Shown here piece after piece: positions 43,711 through 53,340 of a DNA stretch of 64,000 nt; position 1 is the first letter of the stretch, and the number at the start of each line of letters is the position of its first letter. The notes below the pieces were generated by a model, which saw nothing but the letters and a program-made list of their open reading frames with translations, had not been told where the DNA came from and did no database searches. Made by a program: the position numbers and the translations under genes. Source of the stretch: Streptomyces tibetensis (lineage in GTDB: Bacteria > Actinomycetota > Actinomycetes > Streptomycetales > Streptomycetaceae); assembly GCF_007655005.1 (NCBI RefSeq), contig NZ_SZVW01000005.1, positions 372,001 to 436,000 on the forward strand, given 5' to 3'.

Positions 43711-45525
43711 CTATCCTGCCCCGTCCTCACCGAACAGGGCGAGGGCGGTGTTCACCAGCCCGATGTGGCTGAACGCCTGCGGGAAGTTGCCGAGATGCCG
43801 ACCGGTCACCGGGTCGAACTCCTCGGACAGCAGCCCGACGTCGTTGGCGAGCCCCGCCAGCCGCTCGAACAGCTCCCGGGCCTCCTTCGTGCGGCCCGTC
43901 ATGTGCAGGGCGTCCGCGAGCCAGAACGAGCACACCAGGAAGGCGCCCTCGCCGCCGGGCAGCCCGTCGACGCCGGCGTCGTCCGTGCTGTAGCGGCGCA
44001 GGAAGCCGTTGTGGGCGAGCTCCTCGCGGACCGCGTCGATCGTGCCGATCACCCGCGGATCGTCCGGCGGCAGGAACCCGACGCGCGGGATGAGCAGCAG
44101 CGCGGCGTCCAGTTCGCGTGAGCCGTAGGACTGCGTGAAGGTGTTGCGTTCCGCGTCGTAGCCCTTCTCGCACACCTCCTCGTGCACCTCGTCGCGCAGC
44201 GCCCGCCAGCCGTCCAGATCGCCGTCCAGCTCCGGATGGCGCTCCAGGGTGCCTACGGCACGGTCGGCCGCCACCCACACCATCACCTTCGAGTGCACGA
44301 ACTGGCGCCGGCCGCCGCGCACCTCCCACAGCCCCTCGTCCGGCTGCTGCCAGTGGGTGCGCAGGAAGTCCAGCAGGGCCGTCTGCAGCGCCCACACGTC
44401 CGGCTGCGGGGACAGGCCCGACTCGCGGGCGAGCGACAGGGAGTCCATGACCTCGCCGTAGACGTCCAGCTGGAGCTGGGTCACGGCGTCGTTGCCGACG
44501 CGTACCGGCGCGGACTCGGCGAAGCCGGACAGCCACGGCAGCTCGAACTCGGGCAGCCGGCGTTCACCCGCCAGGCCGTACATGATCTGCAGGTCCGCCG
44601 GGTCGCCCGCGACCGCGCGCAGCAGCCAGTTCCGCCAGGCCTCCGCCTCCTCCTGGTAGCCCGCGGCGAGCAGCGCGTTCAGGGTGAGGGTGGAGTCGCG
44701 CAGCCAGCAGTAGCGGTAGTCCCAGTTGCGCACCCCGCCCGGTTCCTCGGGCAGCGAGGTGGTGGGGGCGGCGACGATGCCGCCCGTGGGGGCGTAGGTG
44801 AGCGCCTTGAGGGTGATCAGGGAGCGGACGACGGCATCCCGGTACGGGCCGTCGTAGCGGCAGCGCGACGCCCAGGCGCGCCAGTCCTCCACGCTGTGGC
44901 GCAGTGCGTCGTACGGGTCGACGAGCGGCGGGCGCTCCTCGTGGGAGGGGTGCCAGGTCAGGACGAAGGCGACCTTTTCCCCCTGCTTGACGGTGAACTC
45001 GGCGTGCGTGCCGAAGTCCTCGCCCCAGCTGGTCACCTCCGGCTCGCTGCGCAGCCAGGTCGAGTCGGGTCCCGCCACCGCGACGCGGTGGCCGTCGGCC
45101 TTGCGCACCCAGGGGACGATCGAGCCGTAGTCGAAGCGCAGCTTGAGGGCGCTGTGCAGCGTCACCTCGCCGTCGAGGCCCTCGACGACGCGCACCAGGT
45201 CGGGTGCGCGGTCGCGTTGGGGCATCAGGTCGGTGACCCGGACGGATCCCTGCTCCGTCTCCCACTCGGTGTCCAGGACGAGGGTGTCGCGGCGGTAGGC
45301 GCGCCGGGTGCAGCGGTCCGCCCCCACGGGGGCGATGCGCCAGTAGCCGTTGTCCTCGTCGCCGAGCATTCTGGCGAAGCAGGCGGCCGAGTCGAAGCGG
45401 GGCAGGCACAACCAGTCGACGGATCCGTCCGTACCGACCAGGGCCGCGGTCTGTTCGTCGCCGATGAGCGCGTAGTCCTCGATGCTGGGCACCCAGTGCG
45501 GGTTCCCGGCAAGTCGGCGCGGCAA
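43711..45525 (-). CDS. Glycoside hydrolase family 15 protein (glucoamylase/trehalase-like)
   Basis: This protein of up to 604 residues has an N-terminal beta-sandwich beginning IEDYALIGDEQTAALVGTDG, then an (alpha/alpha)6 barrel. Catalytic-type segments are NWDYRYCWLRDSTLTLNALL and LWEVRGG..., with a later acid in VCSFWLADALHMTGR. Cytosolic GH15 proteins of this branch include trehalases and glucoamylases; the substrate is not clear. The TTG at 45525 gives the longest form; GTG at 45491 (VPSIEDYALIGD) may be the real start, since family members begin near IEDY. Confidence 0.88.
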   Translation of the reverse strand: MPRRLAGNPHWVPSIEDYALIGDEQTAALVGTDGSVDWLCLPRFDSAACFARMLGDEDNGYWRIAPVGADRCTRRAYRRDTLVLDTEWETEQGSVRVTDLMPQRDRAPDLVRVVEGLDGEVTLHSALKLRFDYGSIVPWVRKADGHRVAVAGPDSTWLRSEPEVTSWGEDFGTHAEFTVKQGEKVAFVLTWHPSHEERPPLVDPYDALRHSVEDWRAWASRCRYDGPYRDAVVRSLITLKALTYAPTGGIVAAPTTSLPEEPGGVRNWDYRYCWLRDSTLTLNALLAAGYQEEAEAWRNWLLRAVAGDPADLQIMYGLAGERRLPEFELPWLSGFAESAPVRVGNDAVTQLQLDVYGEVMDSLSLARESGLSPQPDVWALQTALLDFLRTHWQQPDEGLWEVRGGRRQFVHSKVMVWVAADRAVGTLERHPELDGDLDGWRALRDEVHEEVCEKGYDAERNTFTQSYGSRELDAALLLIPRVGFLPPDDPRVIGTIDAVREELAHNGFLRRYSTDDAGVDGLPGGEGAFLVCSFWLADALHMTGRTKEARELFERLAGLANDVGLLSEEFDPVTGRHLGNFPQAFSHIGLVNTALALFGEDGAG

Positions 45526-45667
45526 TCAGGGCGGGGGCCGGGGGAGTGACGTGTCCTGGCCGGCAGGCGCCGCCGGGCCGGGGCGGGGCGGCCGATGGCC
45601 ACGCGGCCGTGGTCCGTGGCGGCGCGCGGGGCGTCGGGCCCCGCCTCGCGGTGATCGGTGGCGGTGT

Positions 45668-46465
45668 CTACACCGCTGCCGGCTCGGACTCGGCCGTGTC
45701 GGATTCCTCGGCCGCCTGCTGGGCCCGCTCACGGGCTTCGCGGCGGGCCAGGACCACCCAGCCGACCGGGACGGCCGCGGAGAACAGCCACCACTGGACG
45801 GCGTACGCGTAGTTCAGCGCCGCGTCCTCCTTGCCGGGGTTGCCCAGCAGCTCGGGGACGTCGCCCTTGGGTTCGGGGGCGGTCTGGGCGATGTAGCCGC
45901 CGAGCACGCGGGCGTCCAGGCGCCGGGCCTGCTGTTCGCTGTTGATCAGCATGATCTGCCGGTCGGGAAGGCCCTGGAGGTTCTTGATGCCGCTCGCCGC
46001 GGTCGTCTCGTCGGGCATCAGCCGCCCCTCGACGGTGACCTCGCCGCCCGGCGGCGCGGGAACCTTCGGGAACGTCGTCTGGCTCGGACCGTCGGAGGGG
46101 ATCCAGCCCCGGTTGACCAGCAGCACCTTGCCGTCGTCGAGGACGAACGGGGTGAGCACGTGGTAGCCGACCTCGTCGTCGGAGTTGGTGCGGCGCCGGA
46201 CGACGACCTCGCCCTCCGTGTCGAAGCGGCCCTTCGCCGTCACCGTGCGGTAGCGCTCGGCGCTGGTCACGGTGTGCCCGGGCGCGGTCAGTTTCTCCAC
46301 GGGCACCGGATCGGCCGACAGCGCATCGGTGACCAGCTGGTTCCGGGCGGTGCGCTCCTCGTAGCGATGCATCTGCCAGATGCCCAGCCTGATCATCGTG
46401 GGGATGAGAAGCAGGGCGATCAGCGTGAGGATCACCCACTGCCGGGACATCAGGAAGCGGTACAC
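45668..46465 (-). CDS. SURF1-family cytochrome oxidase biogenesis protein
   Basis: This 265-residue inner-membrane protein has an N-terminal helix (WVILTLIALLLIPTMIRLGIW), a loop domain with RYRTVTAKGRFDTEGEVVVR, VLLVNRGWIPSD and GGYIAQT, and a C-terminal helix (YAVQWWLFSAAVPVGWVVLARR). SURF1 helps heme a insertion into cytochrome aa3 oxidase. GTG 46465 (VYRFLMSRQWV) is preferred by similarity; a start at 46531 would overlap the gene upstream. A hairpin abuts this start. Confidence 0.87.
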   Translation of the reverse strand: MYRFLMSRQWVILTLIALLLIPTMIRLGIWQMHRYEERTARNQLVTDALSADPVPVEKLTAPGHTVTSAERYRTVTAKGRFDTEGEVVVRRRTNSDDEVGYHVLTPFVLDDGKVLLVNRGWIPSDGPSQTTFPKVPAPPGGEVTVEGRLMPDETTAASGIKNLQGLPDRQIMLINSEQQARRLDARVLGGYIAQTAPEPKGDVPELLGNPGKEDAALNYAYAVQWWLFSAAVPVGWVVLARREARERAQQAAEESDTAESEPAAV

Positions 46466-46493
46466 CCCACGACCGTACAACTCGGTCGTGGGG
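46465..46493 (-). terminator. Hairpin between the zinc-protein stop and SURF1 start
   Basis: CCCCACGACC (46465-46474) pairs perfectly with 46484-46493, loop 9 nt. It follows the zinc-protein stop (46515) by 21 nt and its 3' end runs into the SURF1 GTG. It could be a terminator or could hide the SURF1 initiation site. Confidence 0.5.
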
Positions 46494-46514
46494 TGCATTC
46501 GGTCGGGTACCGGT

Positions 46515-46748
46515 TCAGACCTTGTCGACAATTCCTGCCTTTCCCTCCGCTCGGGCGCAATGGGCGCCGCAGTACCAGTGGCCCTCGACCTCGACGCCCT
46601 GGCCGATGATCTGCACCCGGCAGTGCTCGCAGATCGGGGCCATGCGGTGGATCGCGCAGGAGAAGCAGTCGAAGACGTGCACCGCGCCCTGCGCGTGCAC
46701 CTCGAAGGTCATTCCGTACTGATTGCCACATACCTCACAGGTCGCCAT
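46515..46748 (-). CDS. Small zinc-binding (multi-CxxC) protein
   Basis: This 77-residue protein has four Cys clusters, CEVCGNQYG, DCFSCAIHR, ICEHCRVQI and YCGAHCARA, plus nearby His, enough for two zinc knuckles. There is no DNA-binding or enzyme motif. It is conserved in actinobacteria in my recollection. It starts at ATG 46748 just before the first CxxC. A redox or metal-sensing role is only a guess. Confidence 0.8.
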   Translation of the reverse strand: MATCEVCGNQYGMTFEVHAQGAVHVFDCFSCAIHRMAPICEHCRVQIIGQGVEVEGHWYCGAHCARAEGKAGIVDKV

Positions 46749-46835
46749 GCGCCACAGGGTGAGCCGTCGTCCCCGTGCGAGCGAGCGGGCGGCGGGCGAG
46801 TCGCCCGGCAATCACCCGTCCGTACGGTCACCCCT

Positions 46836-46950
46836 GCGGCGTGGGTCACCTCTGCGGCGTTCACCTCTGTGGCGTGGGCCACCCCCGCGACAAGGCTCAC
46901 CTTGCCGGCGTGGGCCACCCCCGCGACACGGCTCACCCTTCCGGCGCCGG
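46836..46950 (+). repeat. Imperfect 36-bp direct repeats
   Basis: GGCGTGGGCCACCCCCGCGA begins at 46871 and again at 46907 (period 36), each continuing CA(A/C)(A/G)GGCTCACC. Shorter degenerate pieces (GCGGCGTGGGTCACCTCT) precede. The repeats cover the 184-bp gap and the last few codons of the exonuclease gene. Confidence 0.6.
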
Positions 46951-47934
46951 CTCCACATCCGCGAGGAGTTGCCCGAAGGCCGCCTCGTCCACGACCGGCG
47001 TGCCGAACTGCCGGGCCTTGACGACCTTGGAGGTGCCCGAGTCCGGGTCGTTCGTGACGAGCAGGCTGGTCAGGCGGGACAGGCTCGTGGCCACGTGCAG
47101 CCCGGCCTCGGTCGCGCGGTCCTCCAGCAGGTCCCGCTCGGTGGAGGTGTCACCGGAGAAGGCGACCCGCATGCCCTGCTTGAGCCGCCCGCCCGCCTCG
47201 TAGCGCCCGGGGTTGGGGTAGGGGCAGGCGGGGCGCTTGCGGGACGGGCGCCAACTGTTCGGCCGGTAACCGCCGTAGCCTCCGGGGCCGGCCTGCTGCC
47301 CGATGCGGGGTGCGGCGGGACGGTCCGCCCACTCGGTCAGCGGCCGGCACTCGTGCAGCGGCAGCCGTACGTTGTTCGCCGCCGCCGCCCGCAGGCTCGG
47401 CCGGAACGCCTCCGCCAGCACACGCGCGTCGTCCAGGGCGTGGTGCGCCCGCTGCTGGACGACGCCGAAGTGCGCCGCGAGGGACTCCAGCTTGTGGTTG
47501 GGCAACGGCAGCCCGAGTTCCTTGGAGAGCGCGATGGTGCACAGCCGCTGCCGCACCGGCGCCTCGCGCTCGGCGCGCGCGTACTCCCGGGCGATCATCT
47601 GCCAGTCGAAGACGGCGTTGTGGGCGACCAGCACCCGCCCCGCCAGCCGGGCCGTGAACTCCTCGGCGATGTCCGGGAAGAGGGGCGCCCCTTCGAGCGC
47701 CTCGCTCGTCAGTCCGTGGATCCACACGGGGCCCGGGTCGCGCTCGGGATTGACCGTCGTGTACCAGTGGTCCTCGACCTCGCCGCGCTCGTCCAGCCGG
47801 TAGACCGCCGCGGAGATGATGCGGTCGTCCCGGGCCAGGCCCGTGGTCTCCACGTCAACGACCGCGTACCCCTTGGGATACGCGGCCGGCCACGGCGTGG
47901 CCGAGAACACTGCGGTCGTCAGGTCTTCCAGCAT
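46933..47934 (-). CDS. DEDDh 3'-5' exonuclease with C-terminal BRCT domain
   Basis: This 333-residue protein has the epsilon-type exonuclease motifs VVDVETTGLARDDRIIS (D and E ligands), VLVAHNAVFDWQMIARE (second Asp) and AHHALDDARVLAEAF (His and last Asp), so all DEDDh residues are present. A Pro/Arg/Gly-rich linker (about 215-245) leads to a BRCT domain, GMRVAFSGDTSTERDLLEDRA, then GLHVATSLSRLTSLLV. It probably trims DNA in repair. ATG 47934 or GTG 47940 may start it. Confidence 0.9.
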   Translation of the reverse strand: MLEDLTTAVFSATPWPAAYPKGYAVVDVETTGLARDDRIISAAVYRLDERGEVEDHWYTTVNPERDPGPVWIHGLTSEALEGAPLFPDIAEEFTARLAGRVLVAHNAVFDWQMIAREYARAEREAPVRQRLCTIALSKELGLPLPNHKLESLAAHFGVVQQRAHHALDDARVLAEAFRPSLRAAAANNVRLPLHECRPLTEWADRPAAPRIGQQAGPGGYGGYRPNSWRPSRKRPACPYPNPGRYEAGGRLKQGMRVAFSGDTSTERDLLEDRATEAGLHVATSLSRLTSLLVTNDPDSGTSKVVKARQFGTPVVDEAAFGQLLADVEPAPEG

Positions 47935-48212
47935 GGTCACTGAGGATACGGGCCGCGACTGACACCGCCGTCCGTCAGGTGTGCCGGCCAGGCTCTTCCG
48001 ACACCCCCTCAGGCGTGTTGTCCGGTCTGTCCGTTCGAGGGGTGTACGTCTGATCGGTCCTCAGTCGATCAGCCGGGCGCCTCCTCGCCCGATGTCTGAA
48101 TCGGCCCCGTACCGGATTGGCGGAGATCACCAAGAAGCAAGCGCGTACCGTCGGTAATACTTGTGGGTAACAACGTCTGGCCGGGGCGGTACTCCGGTCC
48201 TACGGTGCTTGC

Positions 48213-49228
<1,016 letters not shown>

Positions 49229-49232
<4 letters not shown>

Positions 49233-49909
49233 CCCCCTCGCGTCTCCTCCCGGCCGCCTTCGGCCTCGCCGTCGCCGTCGACCTGGTCTGCCTCGCGACC
49301 GGTGCCGACGCCGGGCACACCGTCGCCAAGCCCCTGCTGATGCCGCTCCTGGCCCTGTGGGCCGCCCTGCGCAAGGCGCCCCGACCGCTCCTGGCCGCCC
49401 TGCTGTTCGGCTGGGGCGGTGATGTCCTGCTGCTGTCGGACGCCGAGCCGGCCTTCCTCGCGGGCATGGCGTCCTTCGCGGCGGGCCACGTCTGCTACCT
49501 CGTGCTCTTCACGACGTACGGCAGCCGGAACGCCGTCTCACGCGCGCGTGCGGGCGTCCTGGCCCTGGGCTACGCCGCCGCCCTCGTGACGACAGTGGCG
49601 CTGCTCCGGCCGGACCTGCCCGCGGGCCTGCGCGTGCCGGTCGCCGGCTACAGCCTCCTGCTCACCGCCATGGCGTACCGGTCCGCCGTCCGGCTCGGTC
49701 TCCTCGCAGGGCTCGGCGGGGCGCTGTTCCTGCTGTCCGACACGCTCATCGCGACCGGTGTGGCCAAGTGGCCGCAACTGCCCGCACCGGACTTCTGGAT
49801 CATGCTCACCTACGTCGCCGCGCAGAGCCTGCTGACGGTCGGCACGCTCGGGGCGCTCGACGCACGCAGGGCACCGGCAGCCACGTACGGCGAGATGCGC
49901 GCCGTCTGA
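49229..49909 (+). CDS. YhhN/TMEM86-family lysoplasmalogenase-like membrane protein
   Basis: This 226-residue protein has about eight membrane helices. The family signature shows as LFGWGGDVLLLSDAEPAFLAGMASFAAGH and GGALFLLSDTLIAT, the two GD/SD motifs. TMEM86 members cleave lysoplasmalogens. The GTG start overlaps the desaturase stop (GTGA), which suggests a joint lipid role. Confidence 0.87.
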
Positions 49910-49971
49910 GATCCGCTGGCGCAGGGCTGCGATACCGGTGAGATCCGCTAGCGCAGGGCTGCGATACCGGC
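49908..49971. repeat. 32-bp tandem duplication at the lysoplasmalogenase 3' end
   Basis: The two copies (49908-49939 and 49940-49971) of GAGATCCGCTGGCGCAGGGC... match at 30 of 32 positions. The first copy overlaps the lysoplasmalogenase stop. The second encodes, on the minus strand, the end of a TetR-like fragment. Confidence 0.85.
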
Positions 49972-50067
49972 GAGGAAGATGTCGACTCCGACGAGGAACT
50001 GTTCGCGGTCCTCGTCGTCCAGGAAGGAGAACCGCTCCGGCTCCGGCCGGGCCGGTTCCCCGGACAC
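49948..50067 (-). pseudogene. C-terminal remnant of a TetR-family regulator
   Basis: The minus strand reads EPERFSFLDDEDREQFLVGV, then DIFLAGIAALR and TAG. This resembles the last helix pair of TetR_C domains (FxFGLxxxLxGIxAL). No HTH or other part of the protein remains; upstream the frame runs into copD. The 32-bp duplication repeats the AGIAALR end. I read it as a decayed gene. Confidence 0.6.
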
Positions 50068-50074
50068 GCCTCTG

Positions 50075-51100
50075 TCACCAGCGGATGGGCACCGGGACCG
50101 CCGTCAGCACCCCGGACACCGCGACCGCCAGGCCCAGGGCGACGACCTCCGCCCGGGCCGGCTCACACGCGGTCAGCGGGTCGGCGGACCGGCGCAGCCG
50201 TCGCCGGGCCCACACCGCGAGGGCGGCGACGACCGCCACGAGCAGCACCTTGGCGAGCAGCGCGCGCCCGTACGCCGTCCCGGTCAGCTGCTCGAGGATC
50301 GTCTCCGGCGGCATCCGGCGCAGTGAACTGCACACACCCGTCGCGGTGACGGCGGCGAGCAGGACGGCCGCCACGCGCGCGTAGAGACCCAGCAGTGCCG
50401 CGCCGGCCGCCGCGTCGGGCCGGCCGCGCCACAGCCGCAGGACGCGCAGCGCGTGCACCAGGCCGCCCGCCCACAGCGCCGCGCAGGACAGGTGAACGAG
50501 CGTCAGCGCGGAGCCGGTCAGCGGGGTGTGCTCGGTCGTGGGGTGTGCGCGCAGCGCCTCGGCGACGACCACGGCGGCCAGCGGCCAGGCCTGCGAGGCG
50601 GGCCGGCGCGACGCGGCGCACAGTCCCGCCACCAGGAACGCGTTGACCTCCAGCAGGGCGAGCTTGCCGTCCCGGGAGGCGTAAAGCCCCCCGACATCGA
50701 TGTCGGCCCCCTCGCCCGGCACGAGATTGCCGGTGGCCACGACCGCGGCGAGCCCGAGGGCGGCCAGGAAACCGGCGCCGGCCGCGAGCGGGGACCGACT
50801 GCGGGGCAGAACCGGGGGAGCGCCGCCCCGGCCGGGCAGCGAGCGCGCCAGCCGGTTCACGAACAGTTCACCGACGGGTATGCACAGCGCCCCGAACAGC
50901 ACCGTGCGGAGCAGGGCTATGCCGCCGGCGCCGGGCGCTTCGGCCTCCCCGGTGCCGTGCAGCGCGGCGGACGGGCCGAGCAGCGGGATCAGCGCGGCCA
51001 GCGCCACCAGCACCAGGACGGCGACGGCCCGGCCCGCACCGGCGCGCCGCACGGACCCGTGCCGATCGGCCGGCCCGGGCGGGGGTTGTGTCAGGGTCAC
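50075..51100 (-). CDS. CopD-family copper-resistance membrane protein
   Basis: This 341-residue polytopic protein of about eight helices has a CopD domain in the second half: LTLVHLSCAALWAGGLVHAL (conserved His and Trp), LLGLYARVAAVLLAAVTATG, then YGRALLAKVLLVAVVAALAVWARRRL. It probably moves copper across the membrane. No CopC partner lies beside it. GTG 51100 (VTLTQPPPGP) is chosen with GGTGAAG upstream; a TTG at 51136 is also in frame. Confidence 0.85.
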   Translation of the reverse strand: MTLTQPPPGPADRHGSVRRAGAGRAVAVLVLVALAALIPLLGPSAALHGTGEAEAPGAGGIALLRTVLFGALCIPVGELFVNRLARSLPGRGGAPPVLPRSRSPLAAGAGFLAALGLAAVVATGNLVPGEGADIDVGGLYASRDGKLALLEVNAFLVAGLCAASRRPASQAWPLAAVVVAEALRAHPTTEHTPLTGSALTLVHLSCAALWAGGLVHALRVLRLWRGRPDAAAGAALLGLYARVAAVLLAAVTATGVCSSLRRMPPETILEQLTGTAYGRALLAKVLLVAVVAALAVWARRRLRRSADPLTACEPARAEVVALGLAVAVSGVLTAVPVPIRW

Positions 51101-51151
51101 CCCAGGATCTTCACCAACCTTCACACGGCCGGGCAAGTCGGCACAGAGGCC

Positions 51152-51682
51152 TCAAGCAACCTTCGGTGCGGCCGACCACCACAGCCGCACCTCCTTGCGC
51201 TCGTCCGTGGGCCGCAGCTCCCACCCCTGGGCGAGGGCGACCTCGGCGACGTACCAACCGCCGACCCCCCGGTACTTCCGCAGCGGTATCGCACACTCCA
51301 CGGGAGGCTTCGGCTTCTTCGGCACGACCGGCGCCGAGGCCCGGGCGGTCCACTTCGCCACGGCCTTGTCCACCCGCGCCTTGTAGTACGCGGCGTCGCC
51401 CTCGTGACGCAGCTCGGGCCAGGACACGCACCAGGAGGCCGTGCTCCCGATGCGGTCGAGGGTCCAGCCCATGGCCTTGAGGTAGCCGCGTTCGAGGGTG
51501 TTGCTGAACACCGTGACGACCTCCGCGAACATGCCGACGACGAGGAACACGGCCAGCACCGCCGCCCACAGCACACACACCACCGGGAACCACACCACAC
51601 TGCCGGCGAACCGCAGGGCCAACTGCCACTGCGGCCGCACGGGTCGGGCCGTCCAGGTCGCCGGATTCACGTACACGTCCAT
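51152..51682 (-). CDS. Hypothetical membrane-associated protein
   Basis: This 176-residue protein has one long hydrophobic region (FAGSVVWFPVVCVLWAAVLAVFLVVGMFAEVV, about 25-56), possibly a hairpin. A soluble part reads LKAMGWTLDRIGSTASWCVSWPE, then KYRGVGGWYVAEVALAQGWELR. I do not recognise the family. The ATG at 51682 starts just before the conserved-looking part. It lies between copD and a secreted protease, all on the minus strand. Confidence 0.7.
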   Translation of the reverse strand: MDVYVNPATWTARPVRPQWQLALRFAGSVVWFPVVCVLWAAVLAVFLVVGMFAEVVTVFSNTLERGYLKAMGWTLDRIGSTASWCVSWPELRHEGDAAYYKARVDKAVAKWTARASAPVVPKKPKPPVECAIPLRKYRGVGGWYVAEVALAQGWELRPTDERKEVRLWWSAAPKVA

Positions 51683-51758
51683 GACGAGGAATCCTGCCGC
51701 AGACGCGGAGCGGGCCGGACGGGTGCTCCCGCCCGGCCCGATCACCTTCACACGAGCT

Positions 51759-53279
51759 CTACTTGGTGACCGCGTCCAGCGCGTCCGCGATGCCCCAGCC
51801 GTAGAAACCGTTCCGGTTCTTCGAGCCCTCGCACACCGCGTCGATCTTGCCGTCGGCGTCGATGTCGTACGGGTCCGTGCACGCCGTGGCGTCGGCCTCC
51901 GCGTACAGCAGGGCCTTCACCAAGGCCGGAGAGGCGTGCGGGTGCGTCGACCTGATGAGCGCGGCGACGCCCGCGACATGCGGGGACGCCATCGACGTAC
52001 CGGCCATGTAGCCCCACTTGCCGCCCGGCAGCGTACCCAGGATCAGACCGCTCGTGGCCGGCGCCTCGGGCCTCTGGTAGGCGGTCGAGTCACCGCCCGG
52101 GGCGGCTATGTCGATGGTGCCCAGGCCGTAGTTGGAGAAGGACGACTTGATGCCCTTGGCGCCCGTCGAGGCGACCGTGACGACACCCGGCAGCTGGGTC
52201 GGGATGTCGAGGCACTTCGAGGGGTCGACGACCCGGTCGCCCGGCGTGCTGTCGTTGGGGGACGACGGGTCGGTGATCTCGTCGGAGGCGAGGTCGTAGT
52301 TCTCGTTGCCGCCCGCGGCGACGTTGACCGCGCCCTTCTTCTCCGCGTACCGCGAGGCCCGGGTGACGGCGTCCACCAGCGCCCTCTGGTCCGGGTCGTT
52401 GTCGCAGTTGAAGTACCAGGGGTCCGTGTAATAGCTGTTGTTCGTCACGTCGACCCCGTGCTCGGCCGCCCACACGAAGCCGCAGACCACGGCCTCCGTG
52501 TAGAAGAAGCCGTCCGGGTTGGACACCTTGATGCCGGAGACCTTCACGCCGGGCGCGACACCGGTCATGCCGACACCGTTCTTCGCGGCGGCGATCTCAC
52601 CGGCGACGTGGGTGCCGTGCGGGCTCTCCGCGGCGCCCGGCCGCCAGGCCCCGTCGGCCGTGTCCGGCTTGCCCGACACGCAGTTGACCGACGCCTTGCG
52701 GTCGAAGTTGGGCGCGATGTCGGGGTGGGTGTCGTCCACACCGGTGTCGATCACGGCGACCGTGACCTTCTTGCTGCCCAGCGTCTTCTCGTGCGCCTTG
52801 TCCGCCTTGATGGCGGCCAGGTCCCACTGCTGGGGCTGCAACGGGTCCTGCCCGGCGGGCGCGTCGGCCGCGGCGACCTCGGCCGCGCTCAGCACCTTCG
52901 GCGCGCCCAGGTCACCCGTCGACGCCGAGGGCAGCGGCGCGGTACGGGTGGCCCCCGCCGACTGCACGCCGCGCACCGTGCGGATCGTCTTGGCGAAGTC
53001 GGCGTTCGAGGAGTGGACGACGAGGACGCCGATCTGGTCGTACGACGTCACGATCGTGCCGCCCGCCTTGGCGACGGCCTTCTTCACATGCGCCGAAGTG
53101 CCGTGCCCCGGCTTGACGTTGACGACGTAGCTGAACGACGCGGCCTCGGCCGCGGTGGGTGCCGGGACGTCCTCGGCGGCCGTGGCCACGGTGTTCGGCA
53201 GGAACGCGAGGGCCGTGGCCACGGCCATCCCGGCCGGTATCGCGACCGCGCGACGGTAGCGCGCGTACGGCGCAGTCAT
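51759..53279 (-). CDS. Secreted S8 (subtilisin-like) serine protease, paralogue A
   Basis: This 506-residue protein has a signal peptide in the first 35 residues (cut near ATAAE) and an I9-like inhibitor propeptide at about 48-110 (YVVNVKPGHG...IGVLVVHSS). The catalytic domain has Asp178 (VAVIDTGVDDTHPD), His221 (HGTHVAGE), oxyanion Asn325 (AAGGNEN) and Ser429 (MAGTSMASPHVAG). All triad residues are present. About half its sequence is identical by eye to the next gene, so the two arose by duplication. Confidence 0.94.
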   Translation of the reverse strand: MTAPYARYRRAVAIPAGMAVATALAFLPNTVATAAEDVPAPTAAEAASFSYVVNVKPGHGTSAHVKKAVAKAGGTIVTSYDQIGVLVVHSSNADFAKTIRTVRGVQSAGATRTAPLPSASTGDLGAPKVLSAAEVAAADAPAGQDPLQPQQWDLAAIKADKAHEKTLGSKKVTVAVIDTGVDDTHPDIAPNFDRKASVNCVSGKPDTADGAWRPGAAESPHGTHVAGEIAAAKNGVGMTGVAPGVKVSGIKVSNPDGFFYTEAVVCGFVWAAEHGVDVTNNSYYTDPWYFNCDNDPDQRALVDAVTRASRYAEKKGAVNVAAGGNENYDLASDEITDPSSPNDSTPGDRVVDPSKCLDIPTQLPGVVTVASTGAKGIKSSFSNYGLGTIDIAAPGGDSTAYQRPEAPATSGLILGTLPGGKWGYMAGTSMASPHVAGVAALIRSTHPHASPALVKALLYAEADATACTDPYDIDADGKIDAVCEGSKNRNGFYGWGIADALDAVTK

Positions 53280-53340
53280 GCTGTCTCCAGTTCGTTCACA
53301 GTACGAGCTGATCTTGCGAAGGTCTCGATGGCGGGCCGGG

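Noticed and set aside
44182..45549. Plus-strand frame of 455 codons
   Set aside because: Antisense shadow of the GH15 gene; no recognisable domain.
51109..51125. CTTCACCAACCTTCACA resembling a PHO box near copD
   Set aside because: The period is 10 bp rather than 11, the orientation is wrong for copD, and only one near-match unit is present.
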